Origin: Lysinibacillus antri
Lineage (GTDB): Bacteria; Bacillota; Bacilli; Bacillales_A; Planococcaceae
Assembly: GCF_003977595.1 (NCBI RefSeq)
Contig: NZ_RYYR01000002.1
Location: forward strand, 153,121 to 217,120
DNA: 64,000 nucleotides
Direction of reading: 5' to 3'
Positions 62,982-64,000 of this stretch are shown here, in pieces (the stretch's first letter is position 1; every line of letters starts with the position of its first letter). Made by a program: the position numbers and the translations under genes. The notes below the pieces were generated by a model, which saw only the letters and a program-made list of their open reading frames with translations, did no database searches and was not told the DNA's origin.

Positions 62982-63942
62982 TACTATATAAATTGAAAGT
63001 TGAAATATTGTGACGAGTGCTATATTTTCATTCATCGATGCAGCAACAACTCCCATTTGGTCTAATTCGCAGGTGCTAAACCTAAAAACGTTCATTTAAC
63101 CAAACGTGTAAGGGGAAGCTGAACACGTATGTAAATGAAATGAAAATTGCAGTTGAAGCGATTCCTAGAAAAACGATTTTAGTAGAAAATTGAATTGCTT
63201 CTCTTTTTAAACTCAATCCAATATAGCTCCCAATACAGAGTTTTGCAATGTAAACAATACTATCAGGCGTTTTCGGTACTTGTATTTCAAAAAGACTGAA
63301 CAGTAACATATAAATTAATGACCCAACAAAATAAGGGACTAGGATATAAAGTTTCATTGCCATTTTCACAGCTATAGGACTAACTGAGAAAAAAAGAATA
63401 AGCCAAAGTAAATCCATAGCTTATACAGTAGTAGCTGACTCAATCGGTATATTGCCAGAACTATGTAATGTAACAATGAAGAGAATCGGTAAAACAACTA
63501 AAAATACTCGAAGGACTTGAAAATACGTAACAATTGGGACATTTAAACGATTCGTCTCCTCAGCAAATAAAATCATTTGAGAAAGGTCACCAGGAACATT
63601 GGCAACAAGCATCGTTGAAAAATCGACTTTACTAGATAAATGTAAGACGTACGCCATTAAAATACTGAACAAAATGAGTAAAATATTAGACAATAACATA
63701 AACGGAAACAAGCATAAAATATTTTTTAATATTTCCAATGTAAAAATATGACCAATTGAAAAGCCAACAACCATCAATCCATAATTTCTAAATCGCACAT
63801 CCCACTTCACCGGAATCTTACTAAAAAATTGAAACATAAAAACAAATACTAAACTTCCAAGTAACCAGGGAATCGGTAGCTTTAATAGATAAAATAAAAA
63901 GGAACGTAAGCCCGAAATAAAAAATAACGCACCTTCCGGCAC
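62979..63942 (-). pseudogene. AbrB-family membrane protein (PF05145-type), decayed by stop and frameshifts
   Basis: Two adjacent frames and a third remnant together match one ~350-residue duplicated membrane protein of the AbrB/ammonia monooxygenase-like family. The N-terminal half (63421-63942) has LPIPWLLGSLVFVF and the family segment VANVPGDLSQMILFAEETN. An in-frame TAA at 63423-63421 interrupts it; after one more codon the same frame continues (63082-63417) with YILVPYFVGSLIYMLLF and LCIGSYIGLSLK. The second copy of the PGxLxQM segment is then found in a shifted frame near 63075-62990, reading LDQMGVVAASMNENIALVTI. So at least one nonsense change and one or two frameshifts are present. 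The 5' start (GTG at 63942) has no ribosome site and a long hairpin lies just before it. Substrate of intact relatives is unknown. Confidence 0.78.
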
Positions 63943-63950
63943 GCACGGCG

Positions 63951-63993
63951 AATAGCCTTCAATCCACTGCTTTTTTTGGATTGAAGGCTATTA
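63951..63993 (+). terminator. 16-bp perfect hairpin upstream of the AbrB-family pseudogene
   Basis: AATAGCCTTCAATCCA pairs exactly with its complement around an 11-base T-rich loop. Its tail (TTATTTTATA) on the plus strand is T-rich. It may terminate a unit beyond the window edge or be a repeat. Confidence 0.55.
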
Positions 63994-64000
63994 TTTTATA

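Noticed and set aside
63082..63417. Separate 111-residue membrane protein gene
   Set aside because: It is in the same frame as the preceding 173-residue frame, separated only by a stop codon and one codon, and both match halves of a single AbrB-family protein.

Overview
The window is a low-G+C, densely packed piece of a Firmicutes (Bacillales) chromosome. Gene content and order follow the ytx-ytp-ytl-ytq-ytm-men region of Bacillus subtilis: ytxGH, murC, sftA, ytpRQ, an M42 peptidase, ytzB, ytnP, trmB, ytlR, dat, pepV, ytzE, an rsuA-type pseudouridine synthase, murJ, ytfP, leuS, yttB, ytqAB, ytpA, ytoA, metK, pckA, ytmA, ytkD, dps, ytzI, yidD and menFDHBE. Strong AGGAGG-type ribosome sites, several TTG/GTG starts, a leucine T-box and a SAM-I riboswitch fit this placement. 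The many dispersed structured repeats and the non-B. subtilis inserts suggest a Lysinibacillus/Solibacillus-like member of the Planococcaceae, but that genus-level guess is inference.

Layout. 1-1.35 kb: the 3' end of an FtsA-like gene with an unusual C-terminal array of beta-grasp-like repeats. 1.9-12.1 kb: envelope, DNA-translocation and peptidase genes (ytxHG, murC, sftA, ytpRQ, a lipoprotein, a DUF84 NTPase, an M42 aminopeptidase), nearly all on the minus strand. 12.2-14.9 kb: a two-component system with a 7TMR-DISM-type kinase. 15.2-27.9 kb: ytzB, ytnP, trmB, a frameshifted lipid kinase gene, a NERD-like gene, pepV-dat, ytzE, a membrane diguanylate cyclase, an rRNA pseudouridine synthase with murJ, and ytfP. 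28.2-33.6 kb: a sulfite-reduction operon, cobA-sirB-yezD-cysJ-cysI, including a 50-residue YezD gene. 33.9-35.4 kb: a zinc-ribbon protein and an IS91-type transposase. 35.5-38.4 kb: leuS and its T-box. 38.4-39.3 kb: a REP-associated tyrosine transposase flanked by GTGCCTGGCAC palindromes. 39.3-53.2 kb: yttB, ytqAB, an AGCS symporter, ytpA, ytoA, metK with a SAM riboswitch, pckA, ytmA, ytkD, dps, ytzI-yidD and a Zur-box-controlled zinc-binding lipoprotein. 53.7-61.5 kb: menaquinone genes menF-D-H-B and menE, split by a PAS-PAS-GGDEF gene. 61.8-64 kb: an M19 dipeptidase and a decayed AbrB-family membrane protein gene.

The most notable unexplained content lies between genes. At least five families of dispersed, hairpin-forming repeats occur. 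One is an 84-nt, three-tier stem-loop (element B) preceded by a small CGCGGC hairpin (element A); three full copies differ from each other by paired, compensatory substitutions, as expected for a conserved RNA or cruciform structure. A second three-hairpin family (7.6 and 49.2 kb) and a third family (9.2, 45.5 and 56.7 kb) also show compensatory changes. Gene decay is visible in the lipid kinase (one frameshift in an A7 run) and the AbrB-family gene (in-frame stop plus frameshifts), and YtpA carries Gly in place of its expected catalytic Ser. I saw no rRNA, tRNA or CRISPR array.
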